64,000 nt of DNA from Kitasatospora sp. NBC_00458 (GCF_036013975.1 NZ_CP107904.1:7947001-8011000), one strand, 5' to 3'; positions 16,250 through 25,879 are shown, numbered from the stretch's first letter. Notes: generated by a model from the letters alone, not told the origin. Program-made: numbers and translations.

Positions 16250-16396
16250 CTGATCGTCAGAGAACCCTTTCCTCCCCCTCTTCTCCCCATCTCCTCATCC
16301 TTGCGCGTCGCCCCACCGGCGCGGACCCGCCGCCCGGCCGCCCCATCGGCCCGGCGGCCCCGACCACCGCTGCCAGCCCTTGCAAGGAGCACCGCC

Positions 16397-18727
16397 GTGT
16401 CAACGGCCGTACCACCGGGCGCCGAGCCGTCTCGCGCCGCCGCCCGCCAGGGTGACGCCACGTCACCGTCCGCCGCCAGCAACGAACTCCTCCCCGTCGA
16501 CCTCACGCCCGGCCCTCCCGCCGACCCCGCGCTGCGCCGGGCCGTCGGCCTGACCGCCGCCGATGCCGGCGGCTCCACCGCTGCCGCTCTCACCGCCGTC
16601 GCCACGGCGACCGTCGCCTCGACGACCGTCGGCGCCGCGACCGTCGGCGCCGCGACCGCCGGGTCCGCCGTCGAACCGGCCCGCAGCGCGGAAGCTGCCA
16701 CCACCCGGTCGGCCGACCGGCCCAGGGCCGCCTTCCGCCCCGACATCGAGGGCCTGCGCGGCGTCGCCGTGCTCTCCGTCCTCGCCTTCCACGCGGGCGT
16801 CCCCGCCTTCACCGGCGGCTACGTCGGCGTCGACATCTTCTTCGTCATCTCCGGGTTCCTGATCACCGGCCTGCTGCTGGCCCGCCCGATCGGCCTGTGG
16901 GACTTCGCGTCCCGCCGGGCCCGCCGGATCCTGCCCGCCGCGGCCGTCGTCCTGGTCGCCACCGCCCTCGCCGGCGGCGCGCTGCTCGACCCGCTGCGCG
17001 GCACCGACCTGGCCCGCGACCTGATCGCCTCCGCCGGACAGTTCGCCAACTGGCGGTTCGTCGGCCAGCAGACCGACTACCTCGCCGCCGAACGCGACCC
17101 GAGCCCGCTCCAGCACTTCTGGTCGCTCGGTGTGGAGAACCAGTTCTACCTGCTCTGGGGCGTGCTGCTGCTCGGTCTCGCCCGCTACCTGGTGGGCCGC
17201 CGCCGCACCACCGCGATCTCCGTCGCCACCCTCGCCATCGGCGGCGTCTCCCTGTTCCTCTGCATCCGCTGGACGGCCGGGTCCGCGCCGCTCGGCTACT
17301 TCTCCACTGCGAGCCGCCTCTGGGAGTTCGCCGCCGGCGCCTGCGCCGCCCTGGCCGCGCCGGCGCTCGGCGCCCGGCTCGGGCGCGGCGGCCCCGGCAC
17401 GCGCCTCGGCGGCTGGGCACTGCGGGCCCTCGGCTGGGCGGGCGCCGCCGCCGTCGTGGTCGCGGTCTTCCGCTACGACCGCAACACGCCGTTCCCCGGC
17501 AGCGCCGCCCTGCTGCCCGTCCTCGGCACCGCCGTCGTCCTGCTGGTCGGCCCCGCCCACCGCGCGCTCGGTCCGGCGGACGCCGGCCGACTGCTGGCCA
17601 CCGGCCCGCTGCGCGCCGCCGGCCGGCTCTCCTACGCCTGGTACCTCTGGCACTGGCCGGTCCTGACCATCGCCCAGGCCCGCTACGGCGCCCTCCCGTG
17701 GACCACCCTGGTCCTGCTCACGGCGGCCGCGGCGCTGCCGGCCTGGCTCACCATGCGCCTGGTCGAACAGCCGCTGCGGTACGGCAGCAGCCCGGCCCCG
17801 CGCCGCGGCCTCGCGGTCGGCGCGAGCGCCCTGGTCATCCCGCTGATCGCCGGACTCACCCTGGGCGGCGGCACCGTCCGGGCACTCGGCGACCCGAACG
17901 CGCCCACCGTCGCCCCGGCCGGCGCCGTCGACGGCCCGGGCCTGCTGGCCCCGGGCACCCGGGTCCTCGCGCTCACCCCCTCGCTCGCCCGTGCCCGGGA
18001 GGACTTCCCTCCCGGCAAGGGCTGCGAGATCCCGCTCGCCGCGGAGAACAGCCCGCGCTGCCTGTTCGGCACCGAGTCCAGCCCGGACCGGATCGTCCTG
18101 ATCGGCGACTCGCACGCCGGCCAGTGGATCTCCGCCGCCCTCGCCATGGCCGAACAGCGGCACTGGGCACTGGAGGTGCTGGTCAAGCCCGGCTGCCCGC
18201 TGGCGACCCTGACGGTGCGGAACAACGTGCTCGGCCGCACCTTCGACGAGTGCGACCGCTGGCGCGAGAACACCCTCACCCGGCTGGCCGTCGGTCCCAA
18301 GCCGCGCCTGGTCCTGATGGCCGGCCTCAACCGGTACGGGGGCCAGGACGAGCGCACCGAGGGCTGGACCCGCACGCTCGACCGCCTGGCCGCGCTCGGC
18401 ACACCGCTCGCCTACCTGGGTGACACGCCGATGCCCGGCAAGGACATCCCCACCTGCCTGGCCGCCTCCGACGGCCGCTCGGACGCCTGCTTCTTCCCCC
18501 GTGAGTCGGCCTTCGAACGGGACCCGCTGATCGACGGCGGCCTCGCCGAGCGCTACCGCGTCCGCGTCCTCGACCTCGGTTCGCTGCTCTGCCCCGGCAC
18601 CGGTCCGGACTGCCCCTCCGTCCTGGAGGGAGTGATCCTCTACCGCGACACCGGGCACATCACCGACACCCTCGCCCGGGTCCTCGCCCCGCGTCTGGAC
18701 CAGGCGCTGCTGACCGGGCAGGGCTGA
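16397..18727 (+). CDS. Acyltransferase-3 / SGNH (OafA-like) O-acyltransferase
   Basis: A 776-residue membrane O-acyltransferase. GTG 16397 follows AAGGAG by 7 nt. The first ~115 residues are an Ala/Thr-rich disordered leader with VGAATVGAAT repeats. An acyltransferase-3 domain follows (FRPDIEGLRGVAVL, GGYVGVDIFFVISGFLI, ~10 helices) and then an extracytoplasmic SGNH domain (about residues 540-770) with the catalytic IGDSHAGQW and the DTGHIT Asp-x-x-His. Such proteins move acetyl or other acyl groups across the membrane onto wall or exopolysaccharide sugars. It begins 148 bp after the GT2 gene in the same direction, so the pair may make and decorate one glycan. Confidence 0.88.
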   Translation: MSTAVPPGAEPSRAAARQGDATSPSAASNELLPVDLTPGPPADPALRRAVGLTAADAGGSTAAALTAVATATVASTTVGAATVGAATAGSAVEPARSAEAATTRSADRPRAAFRPDIEGLRGVAVLSVLAFHAGVPAFTGGYVGVDIFFVISGFLITGLLLARPIGLWDFASRRARRILPAAAVVLVATALAGGALLDPLRGTDLARDLIASAGQFANWRFVGQQTDYLAAERDPSPLQHFWSLGVENQFYLLWGVLLLGLARYLVGRRRTTAISVATLAIGGVSLFLCIRWTAGSAPLGYFSTASRLWEFAAGACAALAAPALGARLGRGGPGTRLGGWALRALGWAGAAAVVVAVFRYDRNTPFPGSAALLPVLGTAVVLLVGPAHRALGPADAGRLLATGPLRAAGRLSYAWYLWHWPVLTIAQARYGALPWTTLVLLTAAAALPAWLTMRLVEQPLRYGSSPAPRRGLAVGASALVIPLIAGLTLGGGTVRALGDPNAPTVAPAGAVDGPGLLAPGTRVLALTPSLARAREDFPPGKGCEIPLAAENSPRCLFGTESSPDRIVLIGDSHAGQWISAALAMAEQRHWALEVLVKPGCPLATLTVRNNVLGRTFDECDRWRENTLTRLAVGPKPRLVLMAGLNRYGGQDERTEGWTRTLDRLAALGTPLAYLGDTPMPGKDIPTCLAASDGRSDACFFPRESAFERDPLIDGGLAERYRVRVLDLGSLLCPGTGPDCPSVLEGVILYRDTGHITDTLARVLAPRLDQALLTGQG

Positions 18728-19070
18728 CGGGAAGCGCTGACGGGAAGCGCTGGGGGGAGGAAGACCGGTCGGGGCGCGGCCGGTGAAGGTCGGACCGGGG
18801 CCGTCGTGGCGGGCCGTCCGGGCGGGCATGACCGGACCGGTACGGGGCCCGGCTGGGCTGCCGACCACGCGGACCGCCCCTGCCACAGTGGTACGCGGTC
18901 GACGGGCGCCCACCCGGGCGGCCGGTGTCCGTCCGTCCGGGGCCGGTCCTGGACGGGCGGGGCCGTCGCCCGGGGCCGGGCCCCCTCAGCCCCTCCCGCC
19001 CGTGCACTCCGGCCGGCGAGGCCCGGGCGCCAGGAGTCGCACGACAGGAGTCGCAACGGCACGAGTCGTA
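18728..19070. other. Gene-free interval with short repeats
   Basis: Starts with two copies of TGACGGGAAGCGC right at the acyltransferase stop. Further on are three AGTCGCA/AGTCGTA words in CAGGAGTCGC, CAGGAGTCGC and CACGAGTCGT. No gene or RNA fold is evident before the terminator hairpin. Confidence 0.5.
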
Positions 19071-19114
19071 CGGCGGGGTCCGCCCGGCAGCAGGTCGCCG
19101 GGCGGACCCCGCCG
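19071..19114. terminator. Very strong bidirectional terminator hairpin
   Basis: A perfect 17-bp stem (CGGCGGGGTCCGCCCGG with its complement) and a 10-nt loop lie between the convergent acyltransferase gene and the Pro-rich membrane protein gene. Confidence 0.9.
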
Positions 19115-19182
19115 TTCCTGCCGCATCCCGCCCGCTGCGCCCTGCTCCTTGCACCGCGCCCCGTCCTCGGGACCGCGCCGCC

Positions 19183-19941
19183 TCAGCCGTAGATGCCGTG
19201 GCAGAGCCGCGCCTGCTCGGAACCGGCCGGCCAGCGGCCGATGCGCTCCGCCTGCTCGCAGATCGACCCCGGCGCAGCGGTGGGCGCCGGGGGCAACGGA
19301 GGGGCGTTCGTTCCCGGCCCGGGCGTGGAGGCGGGGGCGGGCGCCGGTCTCCCCGCCGGCGCGGAGGCGCTGCCCGAGGCGCTCGCGGTGCGGGTGGGCG
19401 CCGGGCGCGGTGTCCGGCCCGGCTTCGGCCGGGGCGTCGCGGCGTGGTCGTCCTCCGCCGCCGGGGACGCGCTGCTCCCCGGCGGCCCGGACCGCGCGGA
19501 CAGCCGGGAGCCCGCGGCGGCCGACGGCGGTCCGTCCCCGGCCGCGGTCGGCGACGGCAGCGGCGAGGGGGCCGGAACCGGCAGCAGGGCCGGCGCCGGG
19601 GGGACCGACGAGGAGGGACCGGGCACCGGCGACGTCGCCGGGAACGCCACCACCCCGGACGACTCGTCACCGCCCCCGGGCCCGCACATCGCCAGCACGG
19701 CCGCCAGCCCTGCGACGATCCCGGCGGCACCCGCAGCCCACACCCAGCGCGGCCGCTGCCCCGGTGGGACCGCGGCAGCGGGCGCCGCCGCCGGTACCGT
19801 CCAGGGCGCCGGGGGACCGGCGGGCGGAGGGGCCGGGACCGGCGGCGGCTGCCACGCCTGCTCCGGCCACTGCCACCGCTCTCCGCCCGCCTGCCGTCCG
19901 CCACCTGGGGGGTGCCCGCCGCCTGCCGGTTGCCCGCTCAT
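19183..19941 (-). CDS. Pro/Ala-rich single-pass membrane protein with Cys-containing tail
   Basis: A 252-residue protein without an assignable function. The ATG at 19941 is chosen for the GGAGG 8 nt upstream. A Gly/Pro/Gln-rich cytoplasmic segment of about 65 residues precedes one transmembrane helix (WVWAAGAAGIVAGLAAVLAMCG), a 120-residue Pro/Ser/Ala/Thr-rich linker that would span the wall, and a short conserved-looking end SICEQAERIGRWPAGSEQARLC. The two Cys in that end are spaced 20 apart and could form a disulfide. Similar tails occur on other actinomycete membrane proteins, from family knowledge. It stands alone. Confidence 0.7.
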   Translation of the reverse strand: MSGQPAGGGHPPGGGRQAGGERWQWPEQAWQPPPVPAPPPAGPPAPWTVPAAAPAAAVPPGQRPRWVWAAGAAGIVAGLAAVLAMCGPGGGDESSGVVAFPATSPVPGPSSSVPPAPALLPVPAPSPLPSPTAAGDGPPSAAAGSRLSARSGPPGSSASPAAEDDHAATPRPKPGRTPRPAPTRTASASGSASAPAGRPAPAPASTPGPGTNAPPLPPAPTAAPGSICEQAERIGRWPAGSEQARLCHGIYG

Positions 19942-20172
19942 GTCCTCGTCCTCCTGCCGTCGCAGCCTTCTCCGCCCGTCGACGAGCGGTGGCCCCGCCG
20001 GTGCCGGGTCGTACGGGAGCGAACCCCGTACGGCGCCGGCCACCCGCTCGCCGTACTCAACGAGTGCACCGACGACGGGACATGACCCGGACGAAGGGTT
20101 CTCACGGCTCGCGGGTGCCCCGGTCGTACGCTGCCTGCCGTACCCCGGGTGCGGTCACCGGAGGTCCGCCAC

Positions 20173-20424
20173 ATGCTGGGGGGCATGGAAACCAACAGCA
20201 CGTCCGGCACCACGAAGGCCCTGGTCGAGATCGCCGAGTTCCGCACGGACAGCCGCTACCGGCTGGTCCGCTTCGAGGGCCACGGCTGGGAACCGCTCGG
20301 CCCGGAGGAGCTCGAACCGCGCATCCATCAGCTCTTCCCCGACCTCGACCCCCACGACGCCGTCCGCGTCCGGTGGACCGACCGCCCCTGGGAATGGCCC
20401 GCCTGGCACCCCGGCGAGGCCTGA
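20173..20424 (+). CDS. Small acidic hypothetical protein
   Basis: An 83-residue soluble protein that I do not recognise. ATG 20173 is preferred because GGAGG sits 8 nt upstream; the ATG at 20185 has its purine run only 1 nt away. It is rich in Glu, Asp, Arg and Trp (WEPLGPEELEP, RWTDRPWEWPAWHPGEA), with no signal or membrane segment. G/C at third positions is typical of a real gene. It may be cotranscribed with the methyltransferase 180 bp downstream. Confidence 0.65.
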   Translation: MLGGMETNSTSGTTKALVEIAEFRTDSRYRLVRFEGHGWEPLGPEELEPRIHQLFPDLDPHDAVRVRWTDRPWEWPAWHPGEA

Positions 20425-20601
20425 CCCCGGAGGCGTGACGGCCGACCGGTACAGTTGACGCCGCCCGTTGACGCCACCCGTCGACGTCGGTGCCCGACGT
20501 CCGCACGCCGACCTGCGGCCCGTTGACACACCGTCCGCCTCCGCCGCACGGCCGCGGCGGGCGATACGGGGCAGGACGGGCCGGTCACGGGGGAGACGCG
20601 A

Positions 20602-21225
20602 ATGGGCGGACGGACGAGCACGGCCGGGTACGGCGAGGAGGCCGAACGGCTCGCGGAGCAGTACGAGGCCGTGACCTTCGCCGAGGTCCACCGCGAGACC
20701 CTGCACCTCTTCCCCGCCGAGCCCGCTGCCGTGCTCGACGTCGGCGCCGGCACCGGACGGGACGCCGCCGCGCTGGCCGCCCTCGGCCACCGGGTGGTCG
20801 CCGCCGAACCGACGCCCGAGCTGCGCCGGATCGGCGAGCGGCTGCACGCCGGCTGCGGCGTGCGCTGGGTGGACGACGCCCTGCCCGGACTGCCCCGGCT
20901 GCGCGCCGCGGGGGAGCGGTTCGACCTGGTCCTGCTGACGGCCGTGTGGATGCACCTGGCCGCCGACGAACGGCCGTCGGCACTGGACGCGCTGGCCGAG
21001 CTGCTCGCCCCGGCCGGGCACCTCCACCTCACCCTGCGGCACGGTCCCGTCCCGCCCGGGCGGCGGATGTTCGACGTGTCGGCCGACGAGACGGTCGAAC
21101 TCGCCCGCGCCCGCGGCCTCTCCCCGCTCCTGCGCACCGAACGGGCCGACCTGCACGGCCGCACGGACGTGCGGTGGACGGAACTCGTCCTCCGGACCTC
21201 GGCCCCCGGGGGCGGGTCGGCCTGA
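20602..21225 (+). CDS. Class I SAM-dependent methyltransferase
   Basis: A 207-residue Rossmann-fold methyltransferase. Motif I is VLDVGAGTGRDAAAL (about residues 43-57), the acidic ribose-binding end of strand 2 is VVAAEPTPEL, and the motif IV-like strand is FDLVLLTAVWMHLA. It is compact, with no extra domain, and the acceptor substrate is unknown. The ATG start has GGGGGAGACGCGA upstream. It is followed by about 100 bp and a convergent SDR gene. Confidence 0.8.
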   Translation: MGGRTSTAGYGEEAERLAEQYEAVTFAEVHRETLHLFPAEPAAVLDVGAGTGRDAAALAALGHRVVAAEPTPELRRIGERLHAGCGVRWVDDALPGLPRLRAAGERFDLVLLTAVWMHLAADERPSALDALAELLAPAGHLHLTLRHGPVPPGRRMFDVSADETVELARARGLSPLLRTERADLHGRTDVRWTELVLRTSAPGGGSA

Positions 21226-21326
21226 CGCGCGAAGGTCGTCGCTGCGCCCCGCACGTCGCGCCGCCCCGCGCCCCGCACGTCGCCCGGTACCCGCTGGACG
21301 CAGCACGCCGGGGACGCCGGGGCTGC

Positions 21327-22127
21327 TCAGCCGGAGGCCGGGGCGAAGCCGCCGTTGCTCATCAGCACCTGCCCGTTGACCCACTGCCCCTGCGGCGAGC
21401 AGAGGAAGTCCACGAGGTGCGCGGTGTCCTGCGGGGTGCCGAGCCGACCGAGCGGGGTCCGCCGCAGGACCGCGTCCCGCACCTCCTCCGTCATCCAACC
21501 CGTGTCCACCGGACCGGGGTTGACGACGTTGGCGGTGACACCGAGGCGGGCGAACTCGCCCGCCGCCGCCAGCACGATGCGGTCCAGCGCCCCCTTGCTC
21601 GCCCCGTACGGCAGGTTGCCCACCGTGTGGTCGCTGGTCAGCGCGACGATCCGACCGCTCCCCGCCGCCCCGGCGAACCGCCGCCCGAACTCGCGGACCA
21701 GCAGCCAACTCGCCCGCGCGTTGACCGCGAAGTGCCGGTCGAAGCTCTCCACCGTGGTGTCGAGCAGACCCGAATCGACCGACTCGCAGTGGCACAGCAC
21801 CAACGCCGTCGTGCCGCCGAACCGCCGCTCGACCTCGTCGAACACCCGCCCCGGCGCCGCCGGATCGGCCAGGTCCGCCTCGATCGCGAGGGCCCCCGCA
21901 CCCCGTTCGGCGAGGGCCCGCCCGACGGCCTCGGCGGCGCCCGCCTCGGCGCCCCAGGCCATCCTCCGGTCGTAGGCCGTCCAGTAGGTGAAGGCGATGT
22001 CCCAGCCCGAGGCGGCGAGTCGGCAGGCGATTCCGGCACCGATCCCGACCGTGCGCCCGACCCCCGTCACCAGCGCGACGGGCCGTGCGGCGGCGGGTGC
22101 GGGCGGTGTTCCACCGGTTGTCGTCAT
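21327..22127 (-). CDS. SDR-family oxidoreductase
   Basis: A 266-residue classical short-chain dehydrogenase/reductase. The cofactor motif is VALVTGVGRTVGIGAGIA near residue 20, with LALxTSDH as the serine strand and YGASKGALDRI as the catalytic YxxxK. The usual NNAG strand is replaced by VLCHCES, which is unusual. The C-terminal WVNGQVLMSNGGF is FabG-like. The likely reaction is NAD(P)H-dependent reduction of a ketone or its reverse; the substrate is not predictable. Monocistronic, minus strand. Confidence 0.85.
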   Translation of the reverse strand: MTTTGGTPPAPAAARPVALVTGVGRTVGIGAGIACRLAASGWDIAFTYWTAYDRRMAWGAEAGAAEAVGRALAERGAGALAIEADLADPAAPGRVFDEVERRFGGTTALVLCHCESVDSGLLDTTVESFDRHFAVNARASWLLVREFGRRFAGAAGSGRIVALTSDHTVGNLPYGASKGALDRIVLAAAGEFARLGVTANVVNPGPVDTGWMTEEVRDAVLRRTPLGRLGTPQDTAHLVDFLCSPQGQWVNGQVLMSNGGFAPASG

Positions 22128-22280
22128 GACCGCCGATCGTTCGTGATCCCCGCCGTACCGTCAACCCTCCCGCACCCCGCCGCCCGCACCCCGCCGCCCG
22201 CGCCCGGCCGCACCCCGCTGCGGCCGGGAGGAGGCCGGGGCGAGGCCGGGGTGAGGCCGGGACGGCGCCGCCGCAGGGGA

Positions 22281-23393
22281 TCAGCGCCCGCCGGCGCCCC
22301 CGTCCCCCTCGCCCCCCACCACCTCCTCCACGCGCCAGTCGACGCCGTACGGGGCCAGGAAGTCGAGGAAGGCCGCCGGGGGAAAGGCCTGGGCGGGGGT
22401 GAGCACACCGGGGCGGGCGGCGTCCTCCCCGGTGGCGAGACGACGCGCTCCCTCCACGGCGATCACCGCGGTGAGCCCGTACGCGTCCGTCCCCGTCACC
22501 CACCCCCGGGCCCGGCGGCCGTCGACGCCCGTGGCGTGGACGGCCATCAGCCAGACGCCGGACCGGCGCAGTTCCTCCGGGACGGACTCGGGCAGGCCGG
22601 CGACGACCTCCGGGGTCAGCGCCGAGAACAGCCCGGCCACCTCCGTGCGGACTGCGCTGCGCACCCGGCGCACGGCCAGGTGCCGGGGAACGGTGACCAC
22701 ACCGGGCAGGGCGAACGTCGTCACGGGGACGGCGTCCTCCTCGCCGGGCGGAACCAGCGAATCCTCCACGGGAGCGTCCAGCAGGTGCCAGCCGCCGTCG
22801 GAGTACTCCAGCGCGCCCGCGGAGAACGCCGCGGCCATCGACCGGCCCGTCCCCCGGGAGGCCCCGCCGTCCGGCCGCCGGAGGTCCGCGACCAGCAGGT
22901 CGTCGACCGGTCCGCCGAGCCGGTCCGCGGTCAGCCGGGCGATCAGGTCGCCCGGCCCGCCGTCGTCCGCCATCGCGGGGACGACGCTCACCCCGGCACG
23001 CCCGGCCTCCGGGCCGAAGGTGTCCAGCACCCGCCGGAGGTAGCGCTGCTCGCCGGTGGTGTCGACGTAGTGGGCACCGGCGGCGATCGCCGCGCGCACC
23101 ACCGGTTCGCCCCAGAGGTCGAACGGGCCCGCGCAGTTCACCACCGCGTCGCAGTCGGCGAACGCGGCGGCCAGGTCCTCGTCCGCCACCCGGTCGGCGC
23201 CCCCGCTCCCGCCCGCCCCGGCTACCCGCACTTCGGCTACCCGCACCTCGGCGCCGGGGGCCCGCTCGGCGGCCACCGCCTTCAACCGTTCCGGACTGCG
23301 GCCCACCAGCACGGGCGTGATCCCGCGCCGGACCAGCTCCGCGACGGCGAGCCCGCCGGTGAATCCGGTCGCGCCATGGACGGCGATCCTCAT
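22281..23393 (-). CDS. Saccharopine-dehydrogenase-like NAD(P)-binding protein
   Basis: A 370-residue protein of the trans-acting enoyl reductase / saccharopine-dehydrogenase-like family. The N-terminus MRIAVHGATGFTGGLAVAEL is a Rossmann nucleotide-binding loop, followed by VLVGRSPERL, DCDAVVNCAGPFDLWGEPVV and HYVDTTGEQRY, all typical of this family. ATG 23393 has GGGAGA/GGGAAG upstream. It acts in the cytoplasm on an unknown lipid-like or small substrate. The divergent AraC regulator gene 259 bp away probably controls it. Confidence 0.82.
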   Translation of the reverse strand: MRIAVHGATGFTGGLAVAELVRRGITPVLVGRSPERLKAVAAERAPGAEVRVAEVRVAGAGGSGGADRVADEDLAAAFADCDAVVNCAGPFDLWGEPVVRAAIAAGAHYVDTTGEQRYLRRVLDTFGPEAGRAGVSVVPAMADDGGPGDLIARLTADRLGGPVDDLLVADLRRPDGGASRGTGRSMAAAFSAGALEYSDGGWHLLDAPVEDSLVPPGEEDAVPVTTFALPGVVTVPRHLAVRRVRSAVRTEVAGLFSALTPEVVAGLPESVPEELRRSGVWLMAVHATGVDGRRARGWVTGTDAYGLTAVIAVEGARRLATGEDAARPGVLTPAQAFPPAAFLDFLAPYGVDWRVEEVVGGEGDGGAGGR

Positions 23394-23652
23394 CTTCCCA
23401 TCTCCCCAAGCTTGTTCCACGGCGGCGACGTGCGCCGCTCGAACCTGATCACCACCGTAGGCAGGGCGGGGGCGACGGTGGATGCCCCACCGTCCGGGCC
23501 GGATGTCCGTTCGTCCGGCGTCGACGGAACGGCCACGACACCGGACGCGACGCCCGACACGACACGACGCCGGACGCGTCGCCGGACGCGCACGGAGACC
23601 CGGAGACGCCCACCGGCGTCCCCGGACGGCCGTGGACCGGAGGTACGTTGAG

Positions 23653-24555
23653 GTGGTGGACATCATCAGCGACGCCGTCTCCGCGATGCGCACCGGCACC
23701 CCGCACTCCTCGGTGACCGAGCTGCGCGCCCCCTGGGGCATCCGCTTCGACCCGCAGCAGGGGGCCGGATTCCACGTGATCACGGAGGGGACCTGCTGGC
23801 TGATTCCGGCCGGCGGCGAGCCCGTCCGGCTCGTCGAAGGCGATGTGGCCTTCCTGCCAAGGGAGTTGGGGCACGCGATCGCGGACACCCCGACCACGCC
23901 ACTGAGCGGCCCCGGCCCGCGGGAGACGGTCGGCACGGGCCGGACCACGAGGATGCTGTGCGGTGCCTACCGCCTGGACCACGCGCGCGCCCACCCGCTG
24001 CTCGCCGAACTGCCCGACCTCGTCCACCTCCCGGGCGACGACCGGCAGTCCCCGGAACTGCGCGGCGCCGTCGACCTGCTCCGCCGCGAACTGGCCACCG
24101 GGCAACGGGCGGGCGCTCCCGGCGTCCTCACCGCGCTGCTGGACGTCCTGCTGCTCTACGTCCTGCGGGCCTGGCACGAACGCCAGGCCGAACAGCACAC
24201 CACCGGCTGGGGCGCAGCCCTTCACGACCCGGCCCTGGCGGCGGCCCTGCGCGCCGTCCACCGGGAACCGGCGGCGCCGTGGACCGTGCAGTCCCTCGCC
24301 GACCGCGCCGGGCTCTCCCGCACGGCCTTCGCCCAGCGCTTCACCGCGACGATCGGCCGTCCACCGCTCGGCTACCTCACCTGGTGGCGGATGACCCTCG
24401 CCGCCCGTAGCCTCCGCGAGACCGACCTGCTCCTGCGCACCGTCGCCGAACAGGTCGGCTACACCACCGAGTACGCCTTCGCCAGGGCCTTCAAACGCGA
24501 GTTCCACACCGCCCCCGGCCGCTACCGCGCCACCCACCGCACCCCTGCGTCCTGA
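23653..24555 (+). CDS. AraC-family transcriptional regulator
   Basis: A 300-residue regulator. The N-terminal ~190 residues form a cupin_6-type ligand domain (SDAVSAMRTG, VITEGTCWLIP, VRLVEGDVAFLPRELGHAI) and the C-terminal ~100 residues carry the double AraC HTH (LADRAGLSRTAFAQRF and VAEQVGYTTEYAFARAFKREF). GTG 23653 has GGAGG 9 nt upstream; the next codon is also GTG. Divergent from the saccharopine-dehydrogenase-like gene, the usual arrangement for such regulators and the enzyme gene they control. Confidence 0.88.
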   Translation: MVDIISDAVSAMRTGTPHSSVTELRAPWGIRFDPQQGAGFHVITEGTCWLIPAGGEPVRLVEGDVAFLPRELGHAIADTPTTPLSGPGPRETVGTGRTTRMLCGAYRLDHARAHPLLAELPDLVHLPGDDRQSPELRGAVDLLRRELATGQRAGAPGVLTALLDVLLLYVLRAWHERQAEQHTTGWGAALHDPALAAALRAVHREPAAPWTVQSLADRAGLSRTAFAQRFTATIGRPPLGYLTWWRMTLAARSLRETDLLLRTVAEQVGYTTEYAFARAFKREFHTAPGRYRATHRTPAS

Positions 24556-24884
24556 TCCTCCGCGTCCTGATCCTCCGCGCCCGGGGCTCCTGACGGGTGG
24601 ACCTCTGAGCCGAGGCCGCGGCCCGGCGCTGCGCCGCGATGGTGCGCGTCCGAAGGGCCGCGCTCGTCGAGCAGGGCATCGCACCTGCCGGGCGATGGTG
24701 CTCCGACGCTCCCCTGAGCAGGATCCGGCCGATCATCGCCCCGTCGAGATCGACGACTTCACTCCCCGGCCACGGCTCGGGCCCCTCGGTCATCTCGCGC
24801 GCTCAAGCCCGTCACGCGGTCGGGGCCGCCGAGGTGGGTGTGCACCTCCGGCGACACCGGCGGCTCGATGAACGCCGCACTGCC
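24556..24884. other. Gene-free interval between AraC and uppS-like genes
   Basis: About 330 bp. A minus-strand frame over 24491-24793 is open and starts with MTEGPEPWPG, but it has no recognisable domain, runs into the AraC gene on the opposite strand and has no ribosome binding site, so I do not call it a gene. Nothing else stands out. Confidence 0.4.
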
Positions 24885-24921
24885 CCGGGCGGCTCGGGCT
24901 CACGGAGCACGAGCCGCCCGG
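24885..24921. terminator. Hairpin at the 3' end of the prenyltransferase gene
   Basis: A perfect 12-bp stem (CCGGGCGGCTCG with CGAGCCGCCCGG) and a 13-nt loop end about 60 bp from the prenyltransferase stop codon. Confidence 0.8.
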
Positions 24922-24983
24922 TCCGTGCCGGGGCGGGTTGCCTGGCGACGCCTCCAAGACCGGTCATGGCGGGCCGCCGCTTC

Positions 24984-25763
24984 TCAGGCGCCGTAGCGGC
25001 GCTGCCGGGCGGCGTACGCGCGCACGGCACGCAGGAAGTCGACTTCACGGAACGCCGGCCAGTTCGCCTCGCTGAAGTACAGCTCGGAGTAGGCGCTCTG
25101 CCACAGCAGGAAGTTCGACATGCGCTGCTCTCCGCTGGTGCGGATGACGAGGTCCGGGTCCGGCTGGCCGGCGGTGTACAGGTGGCGGGCGATGTCGTCC
25201 GCGGTCAGGTGGGCGGCGAGGTCCCGCATCGACGTGTCGGTCTCTGCCCGCGCGTACAGCAGATCGCGCATGGCGTCGACGAGCTCCTGGCGGCCGCCGT
25301 ACCCGACGGCGAGGGTCACGTGCGCTCCGGTGGGGCACTCCCGTGTGGCCTCGACCGCGTCCTTGAGGGCGCGGGCGGTGGTGTCGGGCAGTGTGTCGAG
25401 TGCTCCGGCGATGTGCACCCGCCAGCGCGGCATCGGCCTGGTGAGGTGCCGGGTCAGGACTTCCTCGATCACCTGCATCAGGAAGGCGACCTCGGCGTCG
25501 CCGCGCCGTTGGAGGTTCTCCGCGGAGCAGACGAACACGGTGACATGCCTGATCCGGAGGGCCTCGCACCAGGAGAGCACGTTCTCCACGTGCTCGGCAC
25601 CGTACTTGTGGCCGAGGCTCGGGTTCCCGATGCCTTGCCGGCGCGCCCATCGGCGGTTGCCGTCCATGATCAGTCCGATGTGCCCGGGCAGCTCCCCGCC
25701 CTGGAGTCGCCGGCGAAGCCGGCGGGTGTACAGGGCGTAGAGCGGGTCGGTTACGCGCACCAT
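24984..25763 (-). CDS. uppS: Cis-prenyltransferase (UppS-like isoprenyl diphosphate synthase)
   Basis: A 259-residue cis-prenyltransferase that chains isopentenyl diphosphate onto an allylic diphosphate. HIGLIMDGNRRWARR carries the catalytic Asp and diphosphate-binding Gly-Asn-Arg-Arg. FVCSAENLQRR is the usual STENW-like strand with Leu in place of Trp, and VIRTSGEQRMSNFLLWQSAYSELYF is the C-terminal signature. The ATG at 25763 has GAAGGA 6 nt upstream. The altered ENLQR strand and the divergent PadR-methyltransferase gene suggest a specialised copy instead of the housekeeping undecaprenyl synthase; chain length is not predictable by eye. Confidence 0.88.
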   Translation of the reverse strand: MVRVTDPLYALYTRRLRRRLQGGELPGHIGLIMDGNRRWARRQGIGNPSLGHKYGAEHVENVLSWCEALRIRHVTVFVCSAENLQRRGDAEVAFLMQVIEEVLTRHLTRPMPRWRVHIAGALDTLPDTTARALKDAVEATRECPTGAHVTLAVGYGGRQELVDAMRDLLYARAETDTSMRDLAAHLTADDIARHLYTAGQPDPDLVIRTSGEQRMSNFLLWQSAYSELYFSEANWPAFREVDFLRAVRAYAARQRRYGA

Positions 25764-25811
25764 CGAAGTCCTTCGGGTCGGGGCGGCAGCCGCTGGCCGG
25801 CCGCAGCGTGC

Positions 25812-25841
25812 ATACTAAGGAGTATTAGCACGCGTCGCGTG
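25812..25841. promoter_or_regulatory. Two adjacent palindromes in the uppS / PadR-methyltransferase promoter
   Basis: ATACT-aagg-AGTAT (25812-25825) and CACGCG-t-CGCGTG (25829-25841) sit 3 bp apart in the 110-bp divergent promoter, in an A/T-richer patch. PadR-type regulators bind short inverted repeats of the ATACT/AGTAT kind, so the first is a good candidate for autoregulation by the neighbouring fusion protein. Confidence 0.6.
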
Positions 25842-25879
25842 TTATCGGGGAGCCCGCCGTCCACTGCCCGGGAGTGCCA

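Noticed and set aside
24491..24793. Minus-strand frame starting MTEGPEPWPG
   Set aside because: No ribosome binding site, no recognisable domain, and half of it is antisense to the AraC gene.
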